Assembly: GCA_032433595.1 (NCBI GenBank)
Contig: JASWJB010000149.1
Location: forward strand, 1 to 64,000
DNA: 64,000 nt
Direction of reading: 5' to 3'
DNA from: Conoideocrella luteorostrata
Taxonomy: Eukaryota; Ascomycota; Sordariomycetes; Hypocreales; Clavicipitaceae
The notes below the pieces were generated by a model that was not told the DNA's origin, did not search any database, and saw only the letters and a list, made by a program, of their open reading frames with translations. Each line of letters starts with the position of its first letter. Position 1 is the first letter of the stretch. Both the position numbers and the translations under genes were made by a program. Shown here in pieces: positions 13,583-24,448 of the stretch.

Positions 13583-14460
13583 CTAAGAAATACAGCCAAG
13601 CTTAATCCCAATCGCAAACGCCTCCCGACCCATGGCTGCAGCCACTCTAGCCTCGCTCTTATCATCGCCCCGGAGCTTGGTGGCGGCTCCTCCTGCACAC
13701 CGCTCAATCTGTCTATTTTCTACGGTTTGGCAAGCTAGAATTCCTGGTAGCTGTGGACTTGCCATCTACTTGACTACTTTGTTCGGTGTAGGATGGCTAG
13801 TTTAGTGCACTGGGCTTTGTCTTGAAGGCTGCGAGCGAAATTCTCAAGCTCTGATATCAGCCCGGGGGCCTTTGGGTCGCGATAAGTAAACACTGCGGAT
13901 ACGGCTCCTGGGCTGCCCGTGGTGTGGGCGAGCATACGTAGCGATGGGTGATGGTAGTTGGAGGACTGGGTTTGAAGGTCAGTACATGTTTGGAAATGGG
14001 CGAGACGGGATATCTGCGTGGTGGGGTGGTGTGTGTCTGATTGCGGGTATGTGGGAGGCGTTGTTGGCTTGCATGTAGATATTGTTTGGGGAGTTAACCA
14101 TGGGGACAGATGCGTCGCCCGACAAGGTGCCTGACTTGGAGTTGTTCCAGGATTGGATTTGCCCTGTTGAAGTCCGGTTAGAATCAGTGAGGGGAGGAGT
14201 GGCAAGCACGCGTCACGGGCTGACATGATGATTTCGGGGAGTGCTGGGCGTACTGGGCGAGCAGGCGGAAGTCAAAACATTATTGGTGAGTGCTGTACAA
14301 GTCTGGATGGGTGCCGCTGGTAAGAAGCAGTAGCATTGGCATCGTCAACGAAGGCTGCGGCTTGTGTGAGGGCTATTAGATCAAGAGGGGAGTGCCAAGT
14401 AGGGCTGGGTGGTGACGCATCGTCGTGGTCTTGCTGCCCTTGCAAGAGGCGAGGTAGCTC
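13583..14460 (-). CDS. Probable unrecognised multi-exon gene (5' end unresolved)
   Basis: The 3' part is well supported. An exon at 13965-13811 is preceded by a TACTGAC branch site and a CAAACCCAG acceptor. A 98-nt intron (13810-13713) joins it in phase to the last exon, 13712-13583, to give a coherent helical, charged C-terminus ending GIKLGCIS. Upstream, one minus frame at about 14450-14330 reads like protein (includes SPLDLIALTQAAAFVDDANA), and a short piece near 14165-14100 (includes QSWNNSKSGTLSGDASVPM) may be another exon. I could not fix the joins between these pieces or the start codon. No family is recognised. The upper coordinate is approximate. It could still be chance open frame, though the in-phase join and branch site argue against that. 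Confidence 0.4.
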
Positions 14461-15197
14461 GTATTAAGGCCGATGGAGGTATATTATGCATGCTTGTGTG
14501 CATGCAACAACAGCATGATGCAGCATTGGTTGTTTTCTTGCATGGCGCGGGAACCAACAAGATTCTCTGATTTCGCCGGAGCCAGCTAGGGGATGTGTGT
14601 GTGTGTGACGGAGATGGCCATGCTGGAGGCGCCATCTGGGCCTGGCTCCCGAGCATGGTACCGGCTGGCTTTTCTTTTTGATATCGATTACAGCACGGAG
14701 TAAAAGGCACTAAATTGGATATCTGGCCTTGGTCCTAGAATCAATATAATATCGAGTTTTGGGGTTTGTTGAATTAGTTAGCTATGCGCCTAGTACGGAG
14801 TAGAGTACGGAGCAGTCTGCACCTCCTTAACCAACTGGGTTAGTTACTGACCGGACCCACGATTTTCCGACCTAAACTTCGAAAACTACGGAGCACGTAC
14901 TCCATCCATCGACAACATGCGATGCGCTTCAGGGCTGTTCTGACCTCCGTCATCCAGCGTCATCTCATTCATTTAAGGAACCGCATGACACAAAAAGCGC
15001 CTTGCGCATCACACAATTAACAAGCGCCCCCCCGCATGGGATACCGCTTGCTACAACCACAACCGAAAACCCGATTGCTAAGTCTCAGGTCCATAAACGT
15101 ATCACAATGTAACCTCGTACTTCGGGATGCTCACTGTTCTAGATGACAGATTCCCAGGTTGGATAGAAGACTTCCTCCTCTTCCACAGTCCCTAGCC
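14461..15197. other. Intergenic upstream of the WW-domain gene
   Basis: Probable promoter region between a putative minus-strand gene and the plus-strand WW gene. It has TACGGAGTA-like copies at 14792-14813 and a short GT run near 14595. The first exon of the unrecognised minus-strand gene may lie here. Confidence 0.35.
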
Positions 15198-16070
15198 ATG
15201 GCTCCCCCCCCCGCGTCGCCAGAGCGCGTGGCCGCAGAAGAGCCCACTTCCAAGTCTCCTGAGGCGGCAGCCCAAACTCAAGACGCGCCGCAGCCAGAAC
15301 CTGCACAAGATGCGCCTTCACAACATGACCAATCAAGTAGTGCACCATCGCCCGCTGGAAACTCAGAAAGCGAAGGCAAGGAGGAGGGCGAAATTGACAG
15401 CAAGGACGAGATGCAGTCGTCGGAGCTGCCGCCTTTGCCTTTGCCTAGCGAGACTGTCCCGGGTGGCCCACCGTTGCCGAACGAGCCTGTTCCACAGAGC
15501 GATGACGGCTGGGACTGCCAATGGGACCATAATACGCAAGCATGGTTCTTTCACAATCGCTTCACTGGCAAAACGCAATGGGATAACCCACGCGCTACAG
15601 CGACGACGACCACCGCAGCAGCAGCAGCATCTTCTTCCGCTGATCCCCATGCCGCGGCTCCTCCTCCAAACGAAGCCGTCATGACCGGCTACAACCCTGC
15701 CATCCACGGCGACTACGACCCCAACGCATGGTACGCCCAGAAATACAAGCAGGATGATCTCCCGCCGCCCGTTGCCCCCGAGATCCCCGGCATGGATGAT
15801 GAAACGTACGCCGTCTCCGCGGGCTTCAACCGCTTCACAGGGCAGTACCAACAGGCAGATGCTGGGCCGGGCCGGTTCTCAGACGAATCCAAGTCGCAGA
15901 GGCAGATGAATGCGTATTTTGACCTTGACGCTGTGGCCAGTACGGACGATGGGCGTAGCTTAAAGGCCGAGAGGTCGAATAAGAGGATCTCCAAGTCGGA
16001 GCTCAAGGCCTTTAAGGAGAAGAGGAGGGCTAGGAAGGAGGAGAAGCGGAGAGCGTGGTTGAGGGATTAG
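15198..16070 (+). CDS. WW-domain protein
   Basis: Single exon, 290 residues. The start is the ATG at 15198 in strong context (GCCATGG); the open frame extends slightly upstream but without an ATG. A WW domain lies at about residues 101-132, with the two tryptophans and central aromatics visible (WDCQWDHNTQAWFFHN, then TQWDNP). It is preceded by an acidic Pro-rich segment. The middle carries a YDPNAWYAQKY element, and the C-terminus is a highly basic helix (KAFKEKRRARKEEKRRAWLRD region). WW domains bind proline-rich ligands; with the basic tail, a nuclear RNA-processing role is plausible but inferred. It is convergent with RIX1. Confidence 0.85.
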   Translation: MAPPPASPERVAAEEPTSKSPEAAAQTQDAPQPEPAQDAPSQHDQSSSAPSPAGNSESEGKEEGEIDSKDEMQSSELPPLPLPSETVPGGPPLPNEPVPQSDDGWDCQWDHNTQAWFFHNRFTGKTQWDNPRATATTTTAAAAASSSADPHAAAPPPNEAVMTGYNPAIHGDYDPNAWYAQKYKQDDLPPPVAPEIPGMDDETYAVSAGFNRFTGQYQQADAGPGRFSDESKSQRQMNAYFDLDAVASTDDGRSLKAERSNKRISKSELKAFKEKRRARKEEKRRAWLRD

Positions 16071-16518
16071 AGTACAAGAATTCTTTGAATCTTGTTTTTT
16101 CCTTCTTTTTTTTTCCGACTGGGGTTACGGTTAGGCTTTGCTTGAAGGTTTGGGTAATGGCATTGCTCTGGATAGGCGTTATTTTTCGGACTTGCTTGGT
16201 TCTAGGGATACCGGGATATCGATATGTGAGCACCCTTGGCAAAAATATAGTAGTTTCGTTAGGCTAGGTTACAAGCAGGTTTGGATTTGCGCCAGCTTGT
16301 CATTTTAGAGTATGGTGGGTGATGATGGATGACCTTAGTATAGGCATCTGTCTCATATAGTGTGAACTACTCTATTGTATAGGCTACTGAGCTATTTTTT
16401 TTTTCTTTTTGGTGAGATGTCCCAAGTATTAACATGCCCAGATTGTGGCACCTGCCATTTCTATATCCTTTAACTTTTCCGTCCAAGAAGTTCGCCATTC
16501 TTTCTTTTGTGTACAAGA
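16071..16518. other. Convergent 3' intergenic gap
   Basis: AT-rich tail-to-tail gap between the WW-domain gene (plus) and RIX1 (minus). It should hold both polyadenylation regions. T-rich runs occur near 16095-16115 and 16396-16410. Confidence 0.5.
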
Positions 16519-18866
16519 TCACTCGTCATCGTCATCATCGCCATCATCACCGTCTAGTTCCATGTTTAAATGTACGCTTACATCACTGTCACTGTCATCG
16601 TTTTCTTCCACGTCAGTAGCAGGAATAGCCTCTGGCAGAGTTGCCACCGCGGGCTTAGCCATCTCTTGACGTTTTGATGGCACCGCATCCGGTTCTTCGA
16701 GCTTGCGCTTCGTGGTCGAATCAGTCTTGGTTGCGGCACTCACATCGAAGGCATTGGGCTTGGCTTGTGCTTTGGCCTCGAATGGGTTACTTTGAATGGG
16801 TAGATCGACTTTAGCGTTCGCTGCTTGTGACTGCGCGGCTGGATGAAGTATATCCAGTAGCGTTTCGTTGGGTGGCACCTCCTCCCCGTTATGCTCCGCC
16901 TCATCCATCTGCTCGTCCTCGTCATCTTCGCCATCCTCCTGCTCAATTTCCGTCACGGTTGCAAGCATGTCCAAGTTTCCGGGGACGCTGGAGGTGCGGA
17001 GATTGCAGCGCAGAATCTCGAGTCCCTGGTCTTGCGGGTATTGTTGTGACACATGGGGCAGGATGCTGGGATACATGCGTCCGCGCTGATCCTTGTACGG
17101 ATTCAGGACGCTCGATATCATGGCACCACGGTTTCTTGTCAAAATGGCCGTCTTATCAAGCAGTCCGCGAAGAGTGGGCTTTAAGTGATGCTGGGGAAGG
17201 CTCGATAATAGACTCGCCAGCAGGGTGTTAGCCGCAATCTCGTGCTCCGTGTCTAACGTTACGGACACGTCAGCGGCAGAGGCTTGTGGTTGGAGGAAGA
17301 GATCGGCATTTGCGAGGCTGTTGTTCTTCTTCCCGGGGCCGTTCTTCGAGGAGGGAGTGGGTGGTTTGAGGGAAGCCCTGAGGAAGCCTGCATTTTCTTG
17401 CAGGTCGCGGCAGCAAGCGGCAAGTAGAGGTTCCAGCATACCCACAGTCGCTTTTGACATTGTTGGTCCGGCGAGTGTCAGCAGACTGTTCAAGAGCTTG
17501 TATCCCGCTGCTCGCATGGTAGGGTTGGCAATGTCGGACTTGAAGACTCGCACTAGATGGTCCAAAACTTCGGGAACCATGGGTGCCATTCCTTGACCAA
17601 ATCTCTGCAGCATTACGGAAACCAGTGTGAGAGCTGATAGGTGGATATCTGGAATAACACTCCAGAGCTCGTCCTTTTCCTCTCGGCTGATAGCGGCGTT
17701 TGTCTCCACAGCTTGATCCCAAGTTTGGCTTTTTGGGTACAATCTTGCAATGAGGCACACTCTTGAGACTGCATCCATAAGAGCGCCAACCGGGATGACA
17801 ACGGCGACTTTAGTTGGATAACGCAGACAATCGGCCAGGTGGTTGAAGATGCCTACTAGGCGCTCGGCTCCTGAACCGAGTCCCGACCACGGAGGGAGCT
17901 GATCACCAGAGCCGTTGCCCCCAGTGGGCTCACCCTCAGGACCAACTCTTTGTCGATGATAGCCTGAGGTGCCTTCCCACGATTCATCGACTGCGCGCAA
18001 AATCTGATCCGCGGTAGCATGAAGCTCCCGGAGCAAGCTATCCAGAAGCTTGGCCCATTCGTCACTACCACCAGACTTGGCAGCCACGCAGTGAAGCGAT
18101 ATGGCTAGCTTCCGGGCTGCTCTCTGCATCGACTGTGGAACAAGCAAGTCGTCTGACAGAGTGGGCGCCAAGTAGCCCCTGACGGCGGATCTGATCTGAG
18201 CGCTGAAAGGTCTTAACGTGGTGGGATATAACGGAAGTAGTGTTGAGAAAGCGTCAAGTATCGTTTCTGCTACGTTCAATGGAGCTGCGGGAGTTTGACC
18301 CGAAGCAGATGGTTTTATAAGCTGCAGACATGCTTTGATGAATTCAGGGACGGTTGGAGTGGCAATTTCTCGGACAAGAGTTTGAAAGGGCTGAACAGCC
18401 ATATAAATCTTTGTCAATGCCAGAATAGCTAGCTCCTTTGCAGGAAATGGATCTCCTTTCTGTATAATTATGTCAGCGGGGCGTTTAGCGTAGTCGGCGC
18501 ATACTATAGATGACATACCTGAACAACAGACAATAAGCCCCCAACCCACGGTTTCGCAACGTGAAGAATCTCCCAACCCCCTACATCAACAACGGCTTTA
18601 ATGAGACCAATGGCGGCGAACCTGCCCTCGCGACTCCGTCCATTCAGGAGAGTAGTAAGGCTGGTCCGCAGCTTGTGGACCAGCTGAGCACTCTGGGAGC
18701 TGTCATCCTTTGCCTTTTGCTCCTGGGGCGAAGATAATACGTCTTTGCAATGAATGATATGTTTCGTGAGTAAGGGCACTGCGTGAGGAAGCTGTGCTTG
18801 GGGAATGGAGGCGAGCTTCCTGCAAAGCACTCTCAGATCTGAAGGAGGTGGTGGCGCCATTGCCAA
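16519..18866 (-). CDS. RIX1: Pre-rRNA processing protein RIX1
   Basis: Two exons (18866-18519 and 18459-16519) flank a 59-nt intron with a GTATGT donor and a TACAG acceptor; phase 0, 762 residues. The N-terminal region (LRVLCRKLASIPQAQL, then the GRSREGRFAAIGLIKAVVDV block) and the following alpha-helical repeat body match the Rix1/PELP1 N-terminal family. In yeast Rix1 works with Ipi1 and Ipi3 in the nucleolus and nucleoplasm to process ITS2 and mature pre-60S subunits. The C-terminal 150 residues are disordered, with a KRKLEEPDAVPSKR nuclear-localisation-like stretch and a run of Asp/Glu at the very end. A second in-frame ATG lies at 18860, two codons downstream. Length is close to that of other filamentous fungal Rix1 proteins. 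Confidence 0.9.
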
Positions 18867-19971
18867 TGGTGGGTAAAGGATGATGCTGCGACAGCCAGTT
18901 TGAATGAATGGCGGCTTTCACGTGCAGGCAATGGTGGTGTCTTGTGCTGCTTGGGCACTAATCGGAGTTAAAGATCGACTTTGATGTCGGTGACAGATTC
19001 TTCAGTGAGCATCTAGAATGAGTTAAGATGAGATGGGATGACACAAAAGTGTTTCGGCGGCAGGCTCTAATTCGAGAGAGAGCAGGGACGGTGCGGGAAG
19101 ATCGCAAACCCAACCTATTAGAGTATAGTAGGCACGCTGCGGATAATTTGCCGGGCTGCGTTTAATAGGTATTTGACTGTGCGAATGGCGGTGCTTCTCT
19201 CCTTTCTGCTTGTCGTCGGGATATCATGAGCAACCAGATACCAGACAGACATCAATGGAGCGGCTGCTCGAACTTTTTTTCGCCGGACCCCGTTCTCACA
19301 CAACCAACTTTGGTTAGGCTGGCATGGAATGGCCCTTGTTCGTGGGGTTCCACATGGTTGTCTGATTGGCCTATGCCTGCTTTGGCCGGATGGCTCCTGC
19401 AGCTCCCACAAGAACGTCCGAGGCAGGCAGGCGGCGGTAATGTAACTAATCGGCAACATCTGGTTGCACAGCAAGAGCCGGCAGCGCAGTTGGTGCTGCC
19501 TTCCTCCGTGTGACGCCGAACTCGTCAACCAATTGCTCGGCCTAAGCAAACACCTTCGCAGGTGCAACGGCGACGCTACCGACTACGGGCCTGGCAACAG
19601 CCACCGCAGCCTCCTTGTTAGTACCCCTGTTGCCCTGTCGCCTGTTACCCTACCCGCCGCTGCCCTGCCATCCATCAATCGAGAACGTGCATCGGCCGTC
19701 CATTTCACATCGACTTTCTGCTTGTGACGCCGCCGCCGCCGCCTCCACATTCAGCCATCCCGAATCTGGAATCCCCATCACGTCCTGCTGTGCGCCGGCA
19801 TCTCTCTCTCCTCCTCTGGTGTCTTGCCGCATCCTGCCTCTGCTGCACCAGTCGAGCACGGGTCTTGGCCTCGTTTCTCTATCATCCTCTTTCTACGTGC
19901 CTGCTTGCTTCGCGATGCTGCTAGAGGTCCCCTTTTGAAACCCATCAAGAACCCCCTGACCCTCTCGCAAT
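18867..19971. other. Divergent promoter region of RIX1 and the YPP1-like gene
   Basis: About 1.1 kb between two divergently transcribed housekeeping genes. The right half is C/T-rich (19540-19930), as is common in fungal promoters and leaders. I see no supported gene; the open frames on both strands here are low-complexity. Confidence 0.5.
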
Positions 19972-22900
19972 ATGAATGTAAGAAGCTCAAGACAAAGTAC
20001 CCTCTGCTTTGATTCGTGCCGAACTGACCCCGATTGATTTGTCTATCAAGCCGAAAGCTGCAAACTATATCGAGCAGCTCAATGGCGCTCGCTGTGAAGG
20101 AAACTGGGATGCTGTGCCCGAGCTTGTCCGCAAGGTCCGCAAACATGCTCCCGAAAGGACATGTACGTAACGAACTCCCTAAACTACACGATTTGCTACC
20201 GCCCGCCATGTACTTTTGAATTTCTCTCCGCTTCCCTTCAAACCGTACGACGGTGATAGCTAACGCTTCGTCTTCGATTTCTTCCTAAAATAGGTCTTGC
20301 CTTGGCGGCCGGAACGGAATGCGCCATCTCCCAAGTAACAGCTGCAGGTGCCCGACCATCTGCCGCTCAAACAGCCCAGGATCTCGACGTTTCCAATCGT
20401 TTCCCTGATCTATCCGCTGCGATTGAGGACGAGAATCACCAACACGAAGACAGGTTCCAAGCTAAGGTCTGTATGGGATGGCTGTATTGGGTTGTTGGTG
20501 AATACCGTGAAGCTCTTATAACACTCCCCACCAGCTTGGAGGTGGAAGGAATATCACCGGAGCGAATTGACACAATTTCAGAATGGACCAATCTGTGCGC
20601 CCTCAAGTCCGGCTACCTCAAAGCTAACTGCTTGATGCGATCGAACGACCGGAGAACAGAGGCGCTCGCAGCTCTCAAATCCGCGACCCCATCTTTGGAG
20701 AGAGTGTGGTGTGGCCATGGGGTTCGCAAACAGCTACGGTATTGGTCTGAGCTTTTCCTGACCGAGTACTGCATGCTGTTGAGCCAGGCTGTTGACAACG
20801 ACGAGCTGAACCTTGACCATCCGGATTCCATCGCAGGCTTTCGCGCATGGGCGAGATACTGGGATGTCATGGGAGCACCGATCACCGGCGGATTCGGCTT
20901 CAAAGGCTCGGTCCCCCGAAGACGAATATGGGCTGAATACTATGAAACCTTGTCTCGCATTTTAGAGCTGGACTTGCCATATATTCCAGGCCACGTTGAC
21001 TCAATCGCATCCGATCTGCCTATTCGTGCCCAACTTCGACTGGAGATCAAGCAGACTGAAGCCGCCTATCGAGCGCTGATTCTGAGTGAGACTACATTCC
21101 CAAGGGCAAATGAGGATCGATTAGAAGTTGAAGACTTTGTAAAGCGAGTTATGACAAATTGGACCATTTTATGCGGCCGCGGCTGGAGAGAGCAGGACTT
21201 GGGGCCTGGCGGTCGAGCAGCTCTCAGTCGCAACGTTCTCGAAACATTATACAGTGCTGCGACCCGCACATACCATTCTACCTCAATACTTCGATCTTTG
21301 TTCAGCGTGCATCTTGCGGTTGCGGAATTTGACTTGGCTTTTAAGGCGTTCGACTCGTATCTGGAAATCGTGAAGAAGGGCAAGGCGAGGGTTCAAAAGA
21401 CAGGCCATGAGGAGGTGAGCCTAGACGATGATGGTACGGTGCTCGAAACCATGGCTCGAGCGGTTGTGGCACTGTGCCGGTATGGACATCAAGTCGCTGG
21501 AGAAAAGGCCCGTCAGCTTGGTGCTGAGCTTGAGGACTGGCTTTCCAAGCTGCCACAGATGAAAGTATCTGAAAATGGGACCTCCCCGAATGCTGAAGAT
21601 GACATACGAAGCGAGATGAGAGCTTACGTTCCTCCTCACATTATTGCCCTGGCCTGGCAAGCGATTGGTCTGTCCCATGCGCATTGGTCTAGGATCACAC
21701 ACGAAGCAGCATCCAGAACAGAGATACAATCAAAGGCCATCCGCTGCCTTCGAAAGTCGTTGGCGGCTGAGTTCGGTCGCTCCAAGGATATCAGGAGTTT
21801 CTTCAGTCTTGCTCTCCTGCTGGCTGAGAGGAGGGAGTTAACGGCGGCCATCGAGCTCGTCCGATCAGCTCTGTTATGTAAAAAGGGCCAGGAAGAGAGC
21901 TATAGCCTCCACAATGGTCCGTACTGGCAGGAGAGGATGCTGATTCCCGTGTGGCATCTCTTGGCCCTGTTGTTGAGTGCTAGACAGGACTACACTATGG
22001 CTTCGCGGGCTTGTGAGGGCGCTTTGGATCAATTCAAAGACCCCAGCATTCTCTTTGGCAAGACAGATGCAAGTTTCCGTAGCGACTATCTGAAAGAAGC
22101 CGATGCTAATGGCATCTCGGAAGCTCCTGCTCGAGGTCTGATCGACGACATGGATGATTCAGAGAAGGAGAGCATTCTTCAAATCAAGATGACGCAACTT
22201 GCATTGGTAGAGCTTGTTGAGGGACCAGATGCAGCCGTCAATGCCAGTTCTGAGCTTTTATCCCTATTTTCTCGCATGTTTGGTCCGCTTTCAGCTCAGC
22301 CAGCCGCACACTCTCCTGCTCCTTCAATACCACCAAAGACCTCCGGCACCATTCGAAGTATTCGGGGAAGTATCTTTGGTGGCAAAGCCGACCGATCGAC
22401 GCCAACGACCAGACAGGCTAGCATAAGCACAGTTAGCGAAAAGTCTGAGTTACCAACCAGACCGGGAACATCTACCACGTCTCAGACTGCTGCACCGGCA
22501 ATCCAAGTCACTGAAGAACGTGCGAATGGCACCGACAGACCGTCACGGCAAGGCAGCGCAGGCGAGGAACCTCGAAGCGGATCACGCCCAAGACATAGCT
22601 TGAAGAAGCGAGAAAGGAGTGGTAGTCGGGCAAGGACGGCCAATGTCGCCGAAACAGGCGATCATCAAGCCACTGTGGTGGATGGAGAGACGTTCTTTAC
22701 GCCTACAGCCGAGACGGATCAGCCTGATTTTTTTACTAGCTTGAATAAGCTTGCTCCTGCTCGGGCACCGTCATTTGCGCGAGGCAAGACCGTCCCCTCC
22801 CCTCATTCGATCATTTCTGGTACCTCCAAATCTTCTGATGTCGCTGAGTTTACGGTCGATGTGACCCACGCATCGCCAAACTTGCTACCACTAATTCAGT

Positions 22901-23837
22901 TCCCTAAAGAAAAGGAGACCGCCCAAAGGGTCTCGCTTCTCATCAAAATCTGGCTAACTGTGGCTGGCTTCTATCGCCGTGCCGGCATGCTGGATGATGG
23001 CAGGGCTGCGGTTCTGGAGGCACAAAAGCTGCTCGCGGGAATTGAGTCAGAGCTGTCGAAGGAGCTCTCGGGAACCGGCGCCACAAAAGGTGCTAATTGG
23101 GCTGAGCGGCGCAGCCTCGATGACCTGTGGGGAGATGTATGGTCAGAAGTAAGTGTTTGTATTCAATTTCTTTCCTTTCCTTTTGTCGTAGATGGATTCT
23201 AAGTGAAGGACGTGTGCTAATCGGAAATATGAAGCTTGGACTTCTGGGCGTTGCCAAAGGGGTTCCGTATAGTGCCAAAACGGACTTTGAAACAGCTCTC
23301 ACCTATTCTCCGGATCACCCCGAGGCTATCGTAGGACTGTCCAACATCCTCCTGGATATCTTCAGCGAGAAACTGCTACCGCCTCCTACTTTGCCGCCGC
23401 TGGATGGATCCGATCATACCGACAAAGGAGGTCATCTTTGGACCAAACAGACTGTGCGAGAAGGATTTGCAGGGATGCTACCGTCATCACCTCTCGGCCT
23501 CGGCCCAGCCGTTGACGGTCTCTCACAATTGTCTGTTCATGACGATGCTGCTGCTAGGAGCATGTACGATCAGCTGCCAGCCCCATACAAGGCCACACAT
23601 CTGCCCCTTGTGGACCGCCTTGCTGCTCGAGAGCGTGCCTTTACTCTGCTGACTGGACTTACTCGTCTTGGTACGGGCTGGGATAACTCTGATGCTTGGT
23701 TCGCTCTAGCTCGCGCGCACGAAGAGAGCGGGCAGCTCGACAAGGCCAAAGAAGTGCTGTGGTGGTGCGTTGAGTTGGAGGAGGCCATGGGTCTACGAGA
23801 ATGGCGCTGCTTGGGTAATGGAGGCTACATTATTTAA
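19972..23837 (+). CDS. YPP1: YPP1/TTC7-like TPR protein (PI4-kinase scaffold)
   Basis: Four exons: 19972-19977, 20051-20162, 20294-23148 and 23235-23837; introns of 73, 131 and 86 nt; 1191 residues. The first coding exon is only ATG-AAT; it is inferred because the next exon (starting PKAANYIEQLNGARCEGNWD) needs a start and the join is in phase with a GTAAGA donor and a CTGAC branch site. Introns 1 and 3 both use AAG-type acceptors. Sequence blocks such as ELVRKVRKHAPERTC, many tetratricopeptide-like helices, a long Ser/Arg-rich disordered insert (about residues 690-850) and a C-terminal TPR segment ending LWWCVELEEAMGLREW match the fungal YPP1/filamentation-protein family. Yeast Ypp1 bridges Efr3 and the PI4-kinase Stt4 at the plasma membrane. 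Confidence 0.85.
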
Positions 23838-24448
23838 GTATTGGAAAGAAACAGACAAGGCGGTTGACAGCAAGAAACAAAAGTATCGTAAGCTAACGGG
23901 TGCTCTATACAACAATGAAGGAATGTAAATACTTTCTGTAACCAGCATGACTTGCTTACAAGGGCAGAGTCTTGTTGGTAATATCAATTGAAATAATTAA
24001 TTATGTATGCAAACCAAGAAACCTGGTAACTGAATCCCGTCTCGCTGCAGCACAAAATCGGCCGTCTACCTCAATTCATCAACGTAACCACGCCTCACAT
24101 GTTCAATCAAATTATAGAAATGTACACGATCCAGCGCTGTGTATCTTCTTTCTTTCTTTCTTTCTTTCTTTTCGTTCTCTCCATCTTTGTTTTTGTTTTG
24201 TGTCGTGGTGACCTGTGTTTTTCATACATGTTTATTTTTTGAAGTTCATCGTCGTGAAATCTATGGCATTTCCTTTAAACTCCTGGTATGAGCTATGAGA
24301 TTTTGAAAAGTGCATTCAATACTCCTCCCACTCCCCCAATCATGCAATGTGGTTGCACCATATCTGATGACGATGAAATAAAAAGATTCTTCTATGCTAT
24401 GTTTTCATCCATCTTTTTTGTTTTGGGAAGACCCTCCTCTTCTTTTAC
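23838..24448. other. Convergent 3' intergenic gap
   Basis: AT-rich tail-to-tail gap between the YPP1-like gene and LOS1. It holds a CTTT tetranucleotide run at about 24144-24171. Confidence 0.55.
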
